Below, piece by piece: positions 45,047-54,577 of a stretch of 64,000 bases of DNA. Both the position numbers and the translations under genes were made by a program. Source of the stretch: Prochlorococcus marinus str. MIT 9401 (GTDB lineage: Bacteria; Cyanobacteriota; Cyanobacteriia; PCC-6307; Cyanobiaceae); NCBI RefSeq assembly GCF_000760095.1, contig NZ_JNAR01000002.1, forward strand, positions 1 to 64,000. Reading direction: 5' to 3'. The notes beneath the pieces were generated by a model. It did not search any database and was not told where the DNA came from. It saw nothing but the letters and a program-made list of their open reading frames with translations. Positions within the stretch are counted from its first letter, which is position 1. Each line of letters starts with the position of its first letter.

Positions 45047-46184
45047 AAAAATTTTAAGGTTTATTTATTTTTTTTTATTTTATATATTAGAAAATTTTGT
45101 TCTAACTTTCTTAAAGCTTTTAAAGATTAATAAACAAAAAAAATACTACAAAAATATATTTATAAAAATTGAAGGGATTGGTGATTGGATGTATTTTCAA
45201 CCTATTTTTTTAAACTTAATTAAGAATATTGGAGAAGAATATGAAACTAATTTAATAATTTTATCGAAAAAACTAAAACCTTTCGTTAAATGCTACGAAA
45301 GTAATTTTGAATTTTATTTTTTTGATGTAGATAAAATTTCCTCCCTTAATTTCTTTTACATTATAAGATGTATATTGGATTTCAATAAATTGAGGACATA
45401 TAGACTTTTAAATCTTAATTTTTGGTCAAAATATAATTGGTGTGATTTTCCTATGAGAATTATTAGTTCTACCAATAGAATATCTTTTGATTGCTATTAT
45501 GATTTATACCCTAAATATTTTTTACAATCAAAGTTTGAAAATAATCATATAAAATATTATTTTAAAGATGATAAATCTAAGTCTCTTGAAAAATATAGCT
45601 TGCCTTTGATTAATTTATTAGAGTATCAATCATTAAAGTTAAAAGAAATTTTTCCCAAATTAGAAAAAATAAATTTTTCTAATTTGATATCATGCCAAAA
45701 AGTAGAAAAATCAAATAATAGAACAATTGCATTATTTCCATTTGCATCAACTTTATCTAAGTCTTTAAATCCAATTTTATTAAAAAATTTATTGAGTTTA
45801 CTAGATTCCTATGGTTTTGAAATACTGGTATTTGGCTCTAAAGCAGATTCATTAAAATTCAAAAAGATAGAATCTATGTCTTTATCAAATAGAGTAAAAT
45901 TACTTTATGGGAAGGTCGCTTTAAATAATATTTATGAAGTTTTAAATAAATGCAGTTTAATATTAACTGTAGATTCATTTGTATCGCATCTTATGCTTTC
46001 AAATAAATTTTCGCCTCCTTTATTAATCGTAAATATTAAAAATAATTTTTCAGATATTCAGAAATTCTTTATTATCAAACACAGTCTGGTAAATTATGTA
46101 GAAATAGATAATAAATTTGGATTTAGTTGTAAAAAAGATATTGACACAATTGTGAATAGCTTTTTTAGTAGATTAAATTATTAA
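45021..46184 (+). CDS. Glycosyltransferase family 9-like protein
   Basis: A 387-residue protein with a hydrophobic N-terminal segment (about residues 13-33) that could anchor it to the membrane. IFIKIEGIGDWMYFQPIFLN is the GT9-type loop, with the GDxhhhxP spacing. RTIALFPFASTLSKSLNPIL and CSLILTVDSFVSHLMLSNKF match the two nucleotide-sugar-binding blocks (TxDS...H). It probably adds a second heptose or a related sugar. The start ATG lies 26 bp inside the preceding GT9 gene. Confidence 0.75.
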   Translation: MKKLKILFRKILRFIYFFLFYILENFVLTFLKLLKINKQKKYYKNIFIKIEGIGDWMYFQPIFLNLIKNIGEEYETNLIILSKKLKPFVKCYESNFEFYFFDVDKISSLNFFYIIRCILDFNKLRTYRLLNLNFWSKYNWCDFPMRIISSTNRISFDCYYDLYPKYFLQSKFENNHIKYYFKDDKSKSLEKYSLPLINLLEYQSLKLKEIFPKLEKINFSNLISCQKVEKSNNRTIALFPFASTLSKSLNPILLKNLLSLLDSYGFEILVFGSKADSLKFKKIESMSLSNRVKLLYGKVALNNIYEVLNKCSLILTVDSFVSHLMLSNKFSPPLLIVNIKNNFSDIQKFFIIKHSLVNYVEIDNKFGFSCKKDIDTIVNSFFSRLNY

Positions 46185-46213
46185 TATCGAAAAATAAGTA
46201 TCCAGGATTTTAT

Positions 46214-46963
46214 ATGAATTATTTGAAAAGATTGAGATTAAAAAAACTGATTTTCGTTCTACTAAGACCAAGATATTGGAGAGCTTTTTTCATGAATACC
46301 TACTCTTCATTAGAGCATTACTCAGTATTAAAATCGTTAAAGGAAAAAAAAATAAATTTTATCGTTGATGTAGGAGCTAACAAAGGTCAATTTTCTTTAA
46401 TGGCAAATTACTTTTTCCCTGAAGCTAAAATTTTTGCATTTGAACCTTTAAAACAACCGGCTTTAACTTTTAAAAATATTTTTTTAAATAATAAAAAAAT
46501 TGAACTCATTCAGTTTGGAATATCTTCTTACAAAGCAGAAAAAACGATTTATGAAACAAATAAAAACGATAGCTCTTCCTTCTTGTCTCCAAATCAATTA
46601 AATAAAAAATATTTTTCAATTCGATCTAAACAAAAATATAAAGTTCCAACTATCACACTAAATGACTGGGTTAGTGATTATAAAATTTATATTAATAAAA
46701 AAAACTCGCTTTTAAAAATTGATGTTCAAGGATTTGAGTTAGAGGTCTTGAGTGGAGCAAATATTGTTCTAAATAAATTTGGATATTTGATCGTTGAACT
46801 ATCTTCTCAGATTCTTTATGATAATCAACCCAAGGCTGAAAGTATAATAGATTTTTTAGTATCAAATAACTTTTATTTAAAAAAAATATATAACAAAGTT
46901 TTTGATAATTCCGATAGGCTTATCCAAGCAGATTATTTGTTCAAAAACGAAAAAATTGACTAG
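46214..46963 (+). CDS. FkbM family methyltransferase
   Basis: A 249-residue protein with the complete FkbM signature: INFIVDVGANKGQFSLMANY (SAM motif I, about residues 49-68), KIFAFEPLKQPALTF (motif II), and LLKIDVQGFELEVLSGA (the IDVQGxE block near residue 173). It probably O-methylates a sugar of the glycan built by the preceding glycosyltransferases. It is the last gene of the heptose operon, 29 bp after the second GT9-like gene, and its 3' end overlaps the convergent WcaI-like gene by 4 bp. Confidence 0.9.
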   Translation: MNYLKRLRLKKLIFVLLRPRYWRAFFMNTYSSLEHYSVLKSLKEKKINFIVDVGANKGQFSLMANYFFPEAKIFAFEPLKQPALTFKNIFLNNKKIELIQFGISSYKAEKTIYETNKNDSSSFLSPNQLNKKYFSIRSKQKYKVPTITLNDWVSDYKIYINKKNSLLKIDVQGFELEVLSGANIVLNKFGYLIVELSSQILYDNQPKAESIIDFLVSNNFYLKKIYNKVFDNSDRLIQADYLFKNEKID

Positions 46964-48192
46964 TTATTTTTTAGATTAGATTTTATTTTTTTTTCAAAAT
47001 TTTTCAATATATAATCTTTCTCATAGTTCTTTTGAACAAATTTTATACCTTTAAGACCAAGTTTTTTTCTTAAAACTTCATCAGATATTAGATCAAGTAA
47101 ACCTTCTTTGAAACTTTCTTTATTGTTTGGTTCTGTTCTCATGCCAACTGCATTAGCTATTTCTCCTAGTTCACTATTACTATCTGCATTTGTTATGAAG
47201 GGCTTACCGCTAGCCATTATTCCAAGTAGTTTGGATGGCATTACTAAGTCTTTAACCTCAGATTTTTGTGGAATTAAATGAATATCGGCAATATTTAGCC
47301 ATTTTTTTATTTCAGATGCTTTTCGCAGATTAAAAACTAAAACATTTCTCATGTTTTTTGTTTTTTTAATTAATTTATTTTTTAATGGTCCTTGACCTGA
47401 TAATATCCATTTAATATTATTTTTCTCTTCAAAGTTCTTTATAACCTCAATAAGTTCTTCAAGGCCTTGTTTTTTACTCATAGATCCTGAATACATCAAA
47501 ATTATGTCATCTTGTTTGATATTTAAATCTTTCCTGATTTTATTATTGGATAATAATTTTTCTTTTTTTGTTAAGGCTACTCTTGTATCAATCCAGTTGG
47601 GGAAAATAAATAATTTATCTTTTGGGACTCCCTTAGAAATGCACTTTTCAAGCATTTTTAAATTTAGTGTGCTTATTAAATCAAAATTTTGGTAAATTAT
47701 TTTCTCTAAGTAAGTCAGCAATTTTTTTATTTGATTTCCTTTAAGGATTTTTAAACTAAATGCTGCATCAATTTCAAAATCTTGTATGTGAAGCATTAAT
47801 AAACTTTTAGGAGATATTAATTTACTTATTAAAGCTATTGGTGCGCAGGCAATAGAAGGCGCTACAACAAAAATTACATTAGGTTTTGAAAAGCATTCTT
47901 TTATAAAAGGAATAAAACTTGTTATGGAAAAGCTAAATAAATGCATTATCCTTTTTAAGCCTGAGGGATTCATAGGAACCCATAATGGACATCTTTTGAT
48001 TAAAACATTATTGATGAATTCTTTTTTATAACTATTTTCTTTAACTCTCCAGTCAGGAAAATACTTTGTTGCTGTTATGACCCTTATTTCATATCCTTTA
48101 GAACTTAACCAAAATGCCAACTCACCGCTATATTTTCCTATCCCAACCAATTCTGGGTAAAAATTAATTCCATAAATAAGAAATTTGATCAA
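46960..48192 (-). CDS. WcaI-like family 4 glycosyltransferase
   Basis: A roughly 410-residue GT-B enzyme resembling colanic acid glycosyltransferase WcaI. The opening FLIYGINFYPELVGIGKYSG is characteristic, as are ITATKYFPDWRVKE and RCPLWVPMNPSGLKRIMHL. The C-terminal half has LMYSGSMSKKQGLEELIEV and HLIPQKSEVKDLVMPSKLLG, the nucleotide-sugar site. WcaI relatives transfer fucose, and fcl/gmd lie nearby, which fits but does not prove GDP-fucose use. I start at TTG 48192 because MIKFLIYGINFYPE matches the usual N-terminus; an earlier TTG at 48210 would add six residues. No ATG is available. Confidence 0.86.
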   Translation of the reverse strand: MIKFLIYGINFYPELVGIGKYSGELAFWLSSKGYEIRVITATKYFPDWRVKENSYKKEFINNVLIKRCPLWVPMNPSGLKRIMHLFSFSITSFIPFIKECFSKPNVIFVVAPSIACAPIALISKLISPKSLLMLHIQDFEIDAAFSLKILKGNQIKKLLTYLEKIIYQNFDLISTLNLKMLEKCISKGVPKDKLFIFPNWIDTRVALTKKEKLLSNNKIRKDLNIKQDDIILMYSGSMSKKQGLEELIEVIKNFEEKNNIKWILSGQGPLKNKLIKKTKNMRNVLVFNLRKASEIKKWLNIADIHLIPQKSEVKDLVMPSKLLGIMASGKPFITNADSNSELGEIANAVGMRTEPNNKESFKEGLLDLISDEVLRKKLGLKGIKFVQKNYEKDYILKNFEKKIKSNLKNN

Positions 48193-48270
48193 AACAACAA
48201 AACTTTTCAACTACTCTATGATATTTTTATACTAATTTAAAGCATTATTTTTTCTAGTAAGGTTTGTTTG

Positions 48271-49641
48271 ATGTTTAATGGTTTCTTTAAAGAAAATAGT
48301 GAAGATATTTCCAAAATTCAAGTTTTACTTGATCCTCTATTATTTACTTTTTCTTTTAATTACTTCTATAGAAATCAATTTGATGCACTAAATCAAAGTA
48401 TATTATTTAGTTTTTTTATATTTTTTCTCACTTATACTTTGTTGAGTGTTGGTGAACTCTATAAAAGCTATAGAAACAAAAATCTTTTTCAAATATTTTT
48501 CACTATTTTCAAAATTTGGATATTTTTTACCTTAATATTATTTATTTTCAGTAAATTCTTTTTAATTAATCTAGTCGTTAATCTTTTTAATTGGTCTTTA
48601 ATTTGTTTATTGATCCTTTTGATAAATCATGTGGGTGTTATATTTTTACTGCGATTTTTTAGGAGAAAAGGAAGAAATAGTAGAAATATTCTATTTTGGG
48701 GTTCATCTTCTCATTTTGAAAATTTAACTAATGAATTATCTCAAAATAAGTGGATTGGACTAAAAATTGAAGTTTGGTTTTCTAAAGATGAATTAGATCC
48801 TAATGAAACATTTTTGGGGATAAGACCTTTTGGAGGTATTAGAGAACTGAAAGAATGGCTTTCTCAAAATCAGATTGACTATATTATTTTCTCAGAAGAA
48901 GATCCACAAGTTATAAAAGAGCTTTTAAACATCTTTGGAAATACATCTTCACCGGTAAGTTTTTTACCGCCTTGGGACAATTTCTACATAAATTATAAAA
49001 AATATAATTTAGGATCAAAGACTCTTTTAGAGATTTGGGGTGATAATAAATCTTTTTTAGATTTAAAATTTAAACGTCTTTTTGATATTGTATTCTCAAT
49101 TTTATTGTTAATATTTCTTAGTCCAGTTTTCATTTTTGTATCTTTAGTTTTGCTTTTTGATAAATCAGGACCCATTTTTTACTTACAAGATAGGTATGGC
49201 TTAAATGGAGAAAAATTTAAGATGTATAAATTCAGATCCCTAAAAGTTTTAGATCCTGGCGATTTAAAGGGTTTAAGGCATGTTTCGGAAAATGACGATA
49301 GAGTCACAGATTTTGGGAAAATTATAAGAAGATGGAGTATTGATGAATTACCACAATTATTAAATGTACTCAAGGGTGAAATGAGTTTAGTTGGGCCTAG
49401 ACCTCATGCAGTAGAGCATAATGAATACTATAGAAAAATTTTACCAGGATATATGCAAAGACATTCTACAAAGCCAGGGATGACTGGCTTGGCCCAGATA
49501 AAAGGATATAGAGGGGATATAAAACATTTAGATGATATGGAAAATAGAATCAAAGCTGATTTGAAATACGTTGAATCATGGTCAATATATTTAGATTTAA
49601 AAATTCTTTTAAGAACGTTTATTTCTTTAAAAGGAATCTAA
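48271..49641 (+). CDS. WcaJ-like polyprenyl-phosphate sugar-1-phosphate transferase (initiating enzyme)
   Basis: A 456-residue membrane protein that starts the lipid-linked repeat unit by moving a sugar 1-phosphate onto undecaprenyl phosphate. About four N-terminal helices (residues 15-130) precede a Rossmann-like domain with NILFWGSSSHFENL. A fifth helix RLFDIVFSILLLIFLSPVFI leads to the catalytic domain: PIFYLQDRYGLNGEKFKMYK, IRRWSIDELPQLLNVLKGEM and SLVGPRPHAVEHNEYYRKIL, then KPGMTGLAQIKGYRGD. This is the complete WcaJ/Bac_transf pattern. I use ATG at 48271; a TTG directly upstream is possible. It diverges from the WcaI-like gene. Confidence 0.92.
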   Translation: MFNGFFKENSEDISKIQVLLDPLLFTFSFNYFYRNQFDALNQSILFSFFIFFLTYTLLSVGELYKSYRNKNLFQIFFTIFKIWIFFTLILFIFSKFFLINLVVNLFNWSLICLLILLINHVGVIFLLRFFRRKGRNSRNILFWGSSSHFENLTNELSQNKWIGLKIEVWFSKDELDPNETFLGIRPFGGIRELKEWLSQNQIDYIIFSEEDPQVIKELLNIFGNTSSPVSFLPPWDNFYINYKKYNLGSKTLLEIWGDNKSFLDLKFKRLFDIVFSILLLIFLSPVFIFVSLVLLFDKSGPIFYLQDRYGLNGEKFKMYKFRSLKVLDPGDLKGLRHVSENDDRVTDFGKIIRRWSIDELPQLLNVLKGEMSLVGPRPHAVEHNEYYRKILPGYMQRHSTKPGMTGLAQIKGYRGDIKHLDDMENRIKADLKYVESWSIYLDLKILLRTFISLKGI

Positions 49642-49667
49642 TAATTAAGCTTAAGTAATTTTAAGTT

Positions 49668-50969
49668 TTATGCACTGAAAATGTTTTTGGCCTTTTTAAA
49701 TCTACCTCTAGTATCAATAATTAATTTGCCCATCTTACTTATCAAGTCATAGTTAAACAAGTCATGGTCAGTTACCAAAATTATTGCATCTTGGGAAGAA
49801 ATTGCAGATTCAGTAAGTTCTATTTTTATTAATTTTTTTAAATTTTGATTTTCTAGTTTCTCAATATAAGGATCATTAAAAGTAATTGAGGCCCCTTTAT
49901 TCTGTAATAAACTTATTATCTCCAAAGCGGGGGATTCTCGTATATCATCTATATTTTTTTTATAAGCTAATCCCAGGATTAGGATTCTGGATCCGTTAAT
50001 GGGCATTTTTTTTGTATTTAAAATGTTTACAACTTGATCAACAACATAAGAAGGCATGGATGTATTTATTTCAGCGGCAAGCTCAATAAATTTAATATTG
50101 CAATTATATTCTTTAGCCTTCCATGATAAGTAAAATGGATCAATAGGGATACAATGACCGCCTAAGCCTGGTCCAGGATAATAGGGTACAAATCCGAAAG
50201 GTTTAGTAGCCGCAGCCTTAATTACTTCATAAATATCAATCCCCATTTTTTGTGTTAAAGGTTTTAATTCATTCATTAATCCAATATTGACTGATCGATG
50301 TATATTCTCTAATAATTTTGTCATTTCAGCAGTTTTAGTATCACTTACTGGAACTAATGAAGAAATAGTTTCTTTATAAAGTTCAATACCAACCTCCAAA
50401 CAAGATTTAGTTATTCCAGATACTATTTTAGGAATCTCTTTGGTTTTAAAAGCTTTATTTCCAGGATCCTCTCTTTCTGGAGAATAAACTATGAAAAAGT
50501 CTTCACCAACTTCAAATCCCTTTGATTCTATTCTTGGTTTCAATTCTTCTTCAGTTGTCCCAGGATAAGTGGTACTTTCTAAACTCATTACCTGACCTTT
50601 TTTTAAGTGAGGCGAGACTAAAGTTATGGCGTTGTATATGTAGTCTAAATTTGGTTGATTATGTTTATTTAATGGCGTTGGGACACAAATTATTAGAGCA
50701 TCTACTAGGGAGGCTTCTTTAAAGTTAATTGTTGGGATAAACTTTTTTGATTTTATGTAATCATAAAAAGAACTATCTACTAATTTAAATGTTGATTTAC
50801 CTTTTGATAAGGTATTTATTTTATGTAAATCAATATCAAATCCTATGACTTTGTAACCCGCCCTTACGTAATTTAGAGAGAGAGGCAAGCCTACATAACC
50901 CAGACCAAATATACCAATTACTGCATCTTTAGATTTGAATTTGTTTATCAGATTCTCTTTATATTGCAT
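49668..50969 (-). CDS. Nucleotide sugar dehydrogenase, UDP-GlcNAc 6-dehydrogenase (WbpA) type
   Basis: A 433-residue UDP-sugar dehydrogenase oxidising C6 to a carboxylate, giving a UDP-uronic acid. IGIFGLGYVGLPLSLNYVRA is the NAD site; CVPTPLNKHNQPNLDYI and SLESTTYPGTTEEELKPRIE are diagnostic for the WbpA/TviB branch rather than UDP-glucose dehydrogenase. The catalytic cysteine is in GPGLGGHCIPIDPFYLSWK and the C-terminal domain has LGLAYKKNIDDIRESPAL. The product could feed the UDP-glucuronate-type epimerase (56105) and the AsnB amidotransferases. It stands alone on the minus strand after the WcaJ-like gene. Confidence 0.9.
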   Translation of the reverse strand: MQYKENLINKFKSKDAVIGIFGLGYVGLPLSLNYVRAGYKVIGFDIDLHKINTLSKGKSTFKLVDSSFYDYIKSKKFIPTINFKEASLVDALIICVPTPLNKHNQPNLDYIYNAITLVSPHLKKGQVMSLESTTYPGTTEEELKPRIESKGFEVGEDFFIVYSPEREDPGNKAFKTKEIPKIVSGITKSCLEVGIELYKETISSLVPVSDTKTAEMTKLLENIHRSVNIGLMNELKPLTQKMGIDIYEVIKAAATKPFGFVPYYPGPGLGGHCIPIDPFYLSWKAKEYNCNIKFIELAAEINTSMPSYVVDQVVNILNTKKMPINGSRILILGLAYKKNIDDIRESPALEIISLLQNKGASITFNDPYIEKLENQNLKKLIKIELTESAISSQDAIILVTDHDLFNYDLISKMGKLIIDTRGRFKKAKNIFSA

Positions 50970-51106
50970 TTATATTAAATAAAAATTTTTAGTTAATCAA
51001 AATTTGTTTGAGCTATAGATTACTATATATCTTAATATTGCCAAAAAAAATAATTCTCAAATCATTTCATAATCATTAATTAAAGTATTTTTTTCTTTAA
51101 AAATGT

Positions 51107-52102
51107 TTATTTATTATGAAATTCGTTATCGAGAGTTTTTTTAATGCCATCATTTAGGCTGATTTTATGCTTCCAGCCTAATTCATGAATTCTATCAACA
51201 TTAAGAACTTTTCTAAATGTTCCATCAGGCTTAGACTTGTCCCAAATAATTTCCCCTTCAAAACCTGTAATTGAGGCAATTTTTTTTGATAATTCAAATA
51301 TACTCAGGTCTTTGCCGGTTCCAACATTTAGATAGGTCAAAGATTCTCCATTCTCATCTAAAGGTGCATTTTTATCAGAGGGATCCCAATTTTCTAAAGC
51401 AAATACTACCGCTTCGCCTAAGTCGTCAACATGCATAAATTCTCTCATGGGTTGACCTGTACCCCAGCAAGTAACTGCATCAAGAGAATTTTTTTTGGCA
51501 TTATAAAATTTTGATAATAGTGCTGCCATAACATGACTATTTAAGGGATGATAATTATCATTTTCGCCATAAAGGTTTGTAGGTAATAGACTTATGGCAT
51601 CAAAATTATGCTGTTTGCGCAATGCTTGACATAGTTTGATACCCGAAATCTTAGCTATTGCATACCATTCATTTGTTTTTTCAAGATCTCCGGACAATAA
51701 ATATTCTTCTTTTATTGGTTGAGAGGCAAATTTTGGATAAATACAACTGCTACCAAGGAATAGTAATCTTTTTACATTATTAATCCAAGACGCTTCTATT
51801 AAATTTGTTTGTATTTTTAGGTTTTCAAGAAGAAATGAAGATGGTTCACTCATATTCGCAACAATACCCCCAACCTTTGCTGCGGCAATTATTACAACTG
51901 TTGGTTTATTTCTTTTGAACCATTTATTTACTGCATATGTATCTAAAAGATCAAGTTCATTTCTTGAAGGGCTAAGAATTTCTCCACCGTTTATAGACTC
52001 GCCATAATTATATTTTTTCAAAATTCTTTTAATAGCACTGCCAGCCATTCCAGTTGAACCGGCTAAAAAGATTTTTTCACTTAGTGAGATTTTTTTTGAC
52101 AT
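51107..52102 (-). CDS. fcl: GDP-L-fucose synthase
   Basis: A 331-residue bifunctional epimerase/reductase making GDP-L-fucose from GDP-4-keto-6-deoxymannose. [20 protein letters not shown] carries the NADPH-binding GxxGxx[21 protein letters not shown] holds the catalytic Ser and Cys; [20 protein letters not shown] holds Tyr-xxx-Lys. [20 protein letters not shown] is a Fcl-specific block. It is also known as WcaG. The gene lies 53 bp after gmd on the same strand, so the two consecutive steps are co-transcribed. Confidence 0.96.
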   Translation of the reverse strand: MSKKISLSEKIFLAGSTGMAGSAIKRILKKYNYGESINGGEILSPSRNELDLLDTYAVNKWFKRNKPTVVIIAAAKVGGIVANMSEPSSFLLENLKIQTNLIEASWINNVKRLLFLGSSCIYPKFASQPIKEEYLLSGDLEKTNEWYAIAKISGIKLCQALRKQHNFDAISLLPTNLYGENDNYHPLNSHVMAALLSKFYNAKKNSLDAVTCWGTGQPMREFMHVDDLGEAVVFALENWDPSDKNAPLDENGESLTYLNVGTGKDLSIFELSKKIASITGFEGEIIWDKSKPDGTFRKVLNVDRIHELGWKHKISLNDGIKKTLDNEFHNK

Positions 52103-52155
52103 TTGAGTAATTTATTACTATTAATTTTTTTTATTAATTAAAGCTTAATCAGAAT

Positions 52156-53271
52156 TTAATGAATATTTTTTTTCATAAGGAGCAACTCCTTATTCGCCTC
52201 ATTTTTATCATTAGAGATCATTTCCTCAATTAATTCTTCAAGCGATATTTTAGGAAACCAACCAAGTTTTTCTCTAGCCTTTGATGGATCTCCTAATAAT
52301 TCATCAACTTCTGTAGGCCTAAAATATTTTGGATCAACTTTAATAACTATTTCGTTATTATCATATCTTCTGCCAATTTGATTAATACCTTCACCCTCCC
52401 AATATATTCCAGATTCATTTTTACCTTTTCCCCAGCCAATTTTTTTAGAAGCAATTTCTATAAATCTACGTACAGTTTCCATTCTGCCAGAGGCGATGAC
52501 ATAATCTTGAGGCTCACTTTGTTGTAACATAAGCCATTGCATTTCAACATAATCTCTGGCATGACCCCAATCTCTTTTGGCGTCAAGGTTACCTAAATAT
52601 AAACATTTTTCTAGGCCCGCATTAATCCTTGCAAGACCTCTTGTTATTTTTCGAGTCACAAAAGTTTCTCCTCTTCTTGGACTTTCATGATTAAATAAAA
52701 TTCCATTACAAGTAAATAATCCATACGCCTCTCTATAGTTCACTGCAATCCAATAGGCATATAGTTTCGCCACCCCATAAGGACTTCTTGGATAAAAGGG
52801 AGTATTTTCGTTTTGAGGAGACTCTAAGATCTTCCCATAAAGTTCACTTGTGCTAGCTTGATAAATCTTTGTTTTTTCTTTAAGGCCTAATAATCTAACT
52901 GCTTCAAGGATTCTTAGAGTTCCTAGTGCATCGCTATTAGCAGTATATTCTGGTGTTTCAAAGCTAACTGCTACATGGCTTTGGGCACCTAAATTATAAA
53001 TTTCGTCTGGTTTAGCTTCTTGAATTATACGTATTAAATTTGTACTGTCGGTTAAGTCACCATAATGAAGAATAAAATTCCTATTAAAAACTTGGGGATC
53101 TTGATAAAGGTGATCTATTCTTTCTGTATTAAGACTACTTGATCTTCTTTTAATTCCATGAACAACATAACCTTTTTTCAATAGAAATTCTGCTAGATAA
53201 CTGCCATCTTGTCCTGTTATTCCTGTTATTAATGCAACCTTTTTTGATAATATTTCTTCCTCTCTATTCAT
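52156..53271 (-). CDS. gmd: GDP-mannose 4,6-dehydratase
   Basis: A 371-residue SDR enzyme producing GDP-4-keto-6-deoxy-D-mannose. [20 protein letters not shown] and [20 protein letters not shown] are the hallmark N-terminal blocks. The catalytic triad is in [13 protein letters not shown] and [40 protein letters not shown] is the family signature. The substrate is GDP-mannose, supplied by the ManC encoded at 54578. Length is normal; ATG at 53271. Confidence 0.97.
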   Translation of the reverse strand: MNREEEILSKKVALITGITGQDGSYLAEFLLKKGYVVHGIKRRSSSLNTERIDHLYQDPQVFNRNFILHYGDLTDSTNLIRIIQEAKPDEIYNLGAQSHVAVSFETPEYTANSDALGTLRILEAVRLLGLKEKTKIYQASTSELYGKILESPQNENTPFYPRSPYGVAKLYAYWIAVNYREAYGLFTCNGILFNHESPRRGETFVTRKITRGLARINAGLEKCLYLGNLDAKRDWGHARDYVEMQWLMLQQSEPQDYVIASGRMETVRRFIEIASKKIGWGKGKNESGIYWEGEGINQIGRRYDNNEIVIKVDPKYFRPTEVDELLGDPSKAREKLGWFPKISLEELIEEMISNDKNEANKELLLMKKNIH

Positions 53272-53465
53272 AAATTTCTCCCTAAATAATTATTAAATTA
53301 TATAATAAGATGTTTTTTACTTAAAAATAAATTGGCTATCTTTTTATCTATAAATATTTCAAAGTATTTTCCAAAAATAAATGTTGAATTCTAAATTAAT
53401 AATTTATTTTCATATTTATATTTTTTATTTAAGCATTTATAATGCAAAAAATTATTAATAATTAA

Positions 53466-54527
53466 TTGTCATTAATTCTTACTACAGGTGGTCTTGGATT
53501 TATAGGGAGTCATACCTGTTTAAATTTAATTGATAAAGGATTAGATGTTCTTATAGTTGATTCCTTGATAAATAGTTCAATAAAAAATTTAGAGAATATT
53601 AAAAGTGTTTTAAAGTTAAGTAATAATTCAAATTTAGGAAAAATTTATTTTTCTGAGGGTGATTTAAGGGACCACCAGTGGCTTGATAGTCTTTTTGCTA
53701 AACAAATTTCTCTAAAAAAACCTATAACTTCAGTAATACACTTTGCAGGATTGAAATCTGTTAAGGAATCAGTTCTAGAACCACTAAAATATTGGGATTT
53801 TAATATAAATACCACATTATCTTTGATTTCTTCAATGCAGAAATATCAATGCAACACATTAGTCTTTAGTAGTAGTGCTACTATTTATAGACCTGTTGAG
53901 AGCGATAAACTTTTTGAAAACTCTTATAAAGATCCCATAAATCCTTATGGAAATACAAAACTTGCAATTGAGAAAATCTTGAAGGATTTGTACATGAGTG
54001 ACTCAAAAAAATGGAAAATAATTAACTTGAGATATTTTAATCCAGTTGGTGCGCACAATTCAGGCAAAATTGGGGAGGATTCTCAAGGTCCAGTTTCAAA
54101 CCTATTTCCTATTTTAGAAAAAGTTGTCTCTGGTAAATTAGATAAATTATCAATATATGGTAAAGACTGGCCCACGAAAGATGGAACGTGCGTAAGAGAC
54201 TACATTCACATTATGGATCTAGCTGAAGCTCACTTTGCCGCTTTAAATTTTTTAAAAAGTAATTCTCCACAAAATGTATCAGTTAATATTGGTACCGGCA
54301 AAGGTGTGAGCGTTCTAGAAATTGTAGAAGCTTACTCAAAATATAATAAGATCAGGATACCAATCCAATTTGTTTCCAGAAGATTAGGAGATACACCTTT
54401 TTTAGTCGCTGATAATAATTATGCTTTGAATTTGCTGGATTGGAGACCTGTTAAAACATTAGAAGATATTTGTGTTGATAGTTTTAGATATATAAAAAAT
54501 AAACTATTATTAAATAAAGGTTTTTGA
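53466..54527 (+). CDS. galE: UDP-glucose 4-epimerase
   Basis: A 353-residue NAD-dependent epimerase interconverting UDP-glucose and UDP-galactose. LILTTGGLGFIGSHTCLNLI is the NAD site; HFAGLKSVKESVLEPLKYWD and the catalytic Tyr-xxx-Lys in PYGNTKLAIEKILKDLYMSD match GalE closely, as does LRYFNPVGAHNSGKIGEDSQ. The start is TTG at 53466, since no ATG precedes the conserved strand. It is 195 bp from the divergent gmd; that intergenic region is nearly all A/T and holds no recognisable structure. It supplies UDP-galactose to the island glycosyltransferases. Confidence 0.93.
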   Translation: MSLILTTGGLGFIGSHTCLNLIDKGLDVLIVDSLINSSIKNLENIKSVLKLSNNSNLGKIYFSEGDLRDHQWLDSLFAKQISLKKPITSVIHFAGLKSVKESVLEPLKYWDFNINTTLSLISSMQKYQCNTLVFSSSATIYRPVESDKLFENSYKDPINPYGNTKLAIEKILKDLYMSDSKKWKIINLRYFNPVGAHNSGKIGEDSQGPVSNLFPILEKVVSGKLDKLSIYGKDWPTKDGTCVRDYIHIMDLAEAHFAALNFLKSNSPQNVSVNIGTGKGVSVLEIVEAYSKYNKIRIPIQFVSRRLGDTPFLVADNNYALNLLDWRPVKTLEDICVDSFRYIKNKLLLNKGF

Positions 54528-54577
54528 CCAAAATTAATTTTCTTCAAAAGTGTAAATTAATAATTAATTAGTTGTTT

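Noticed and set aside
50970-52155. wcaG RNA motif near fcl
   Set aside because: This RNA is known from marine picocyanobacteria upstream of wcaG-type genes, but fcl here has only a 53-bp AT-rich gap behind gmd and I could not identify a matching fold.
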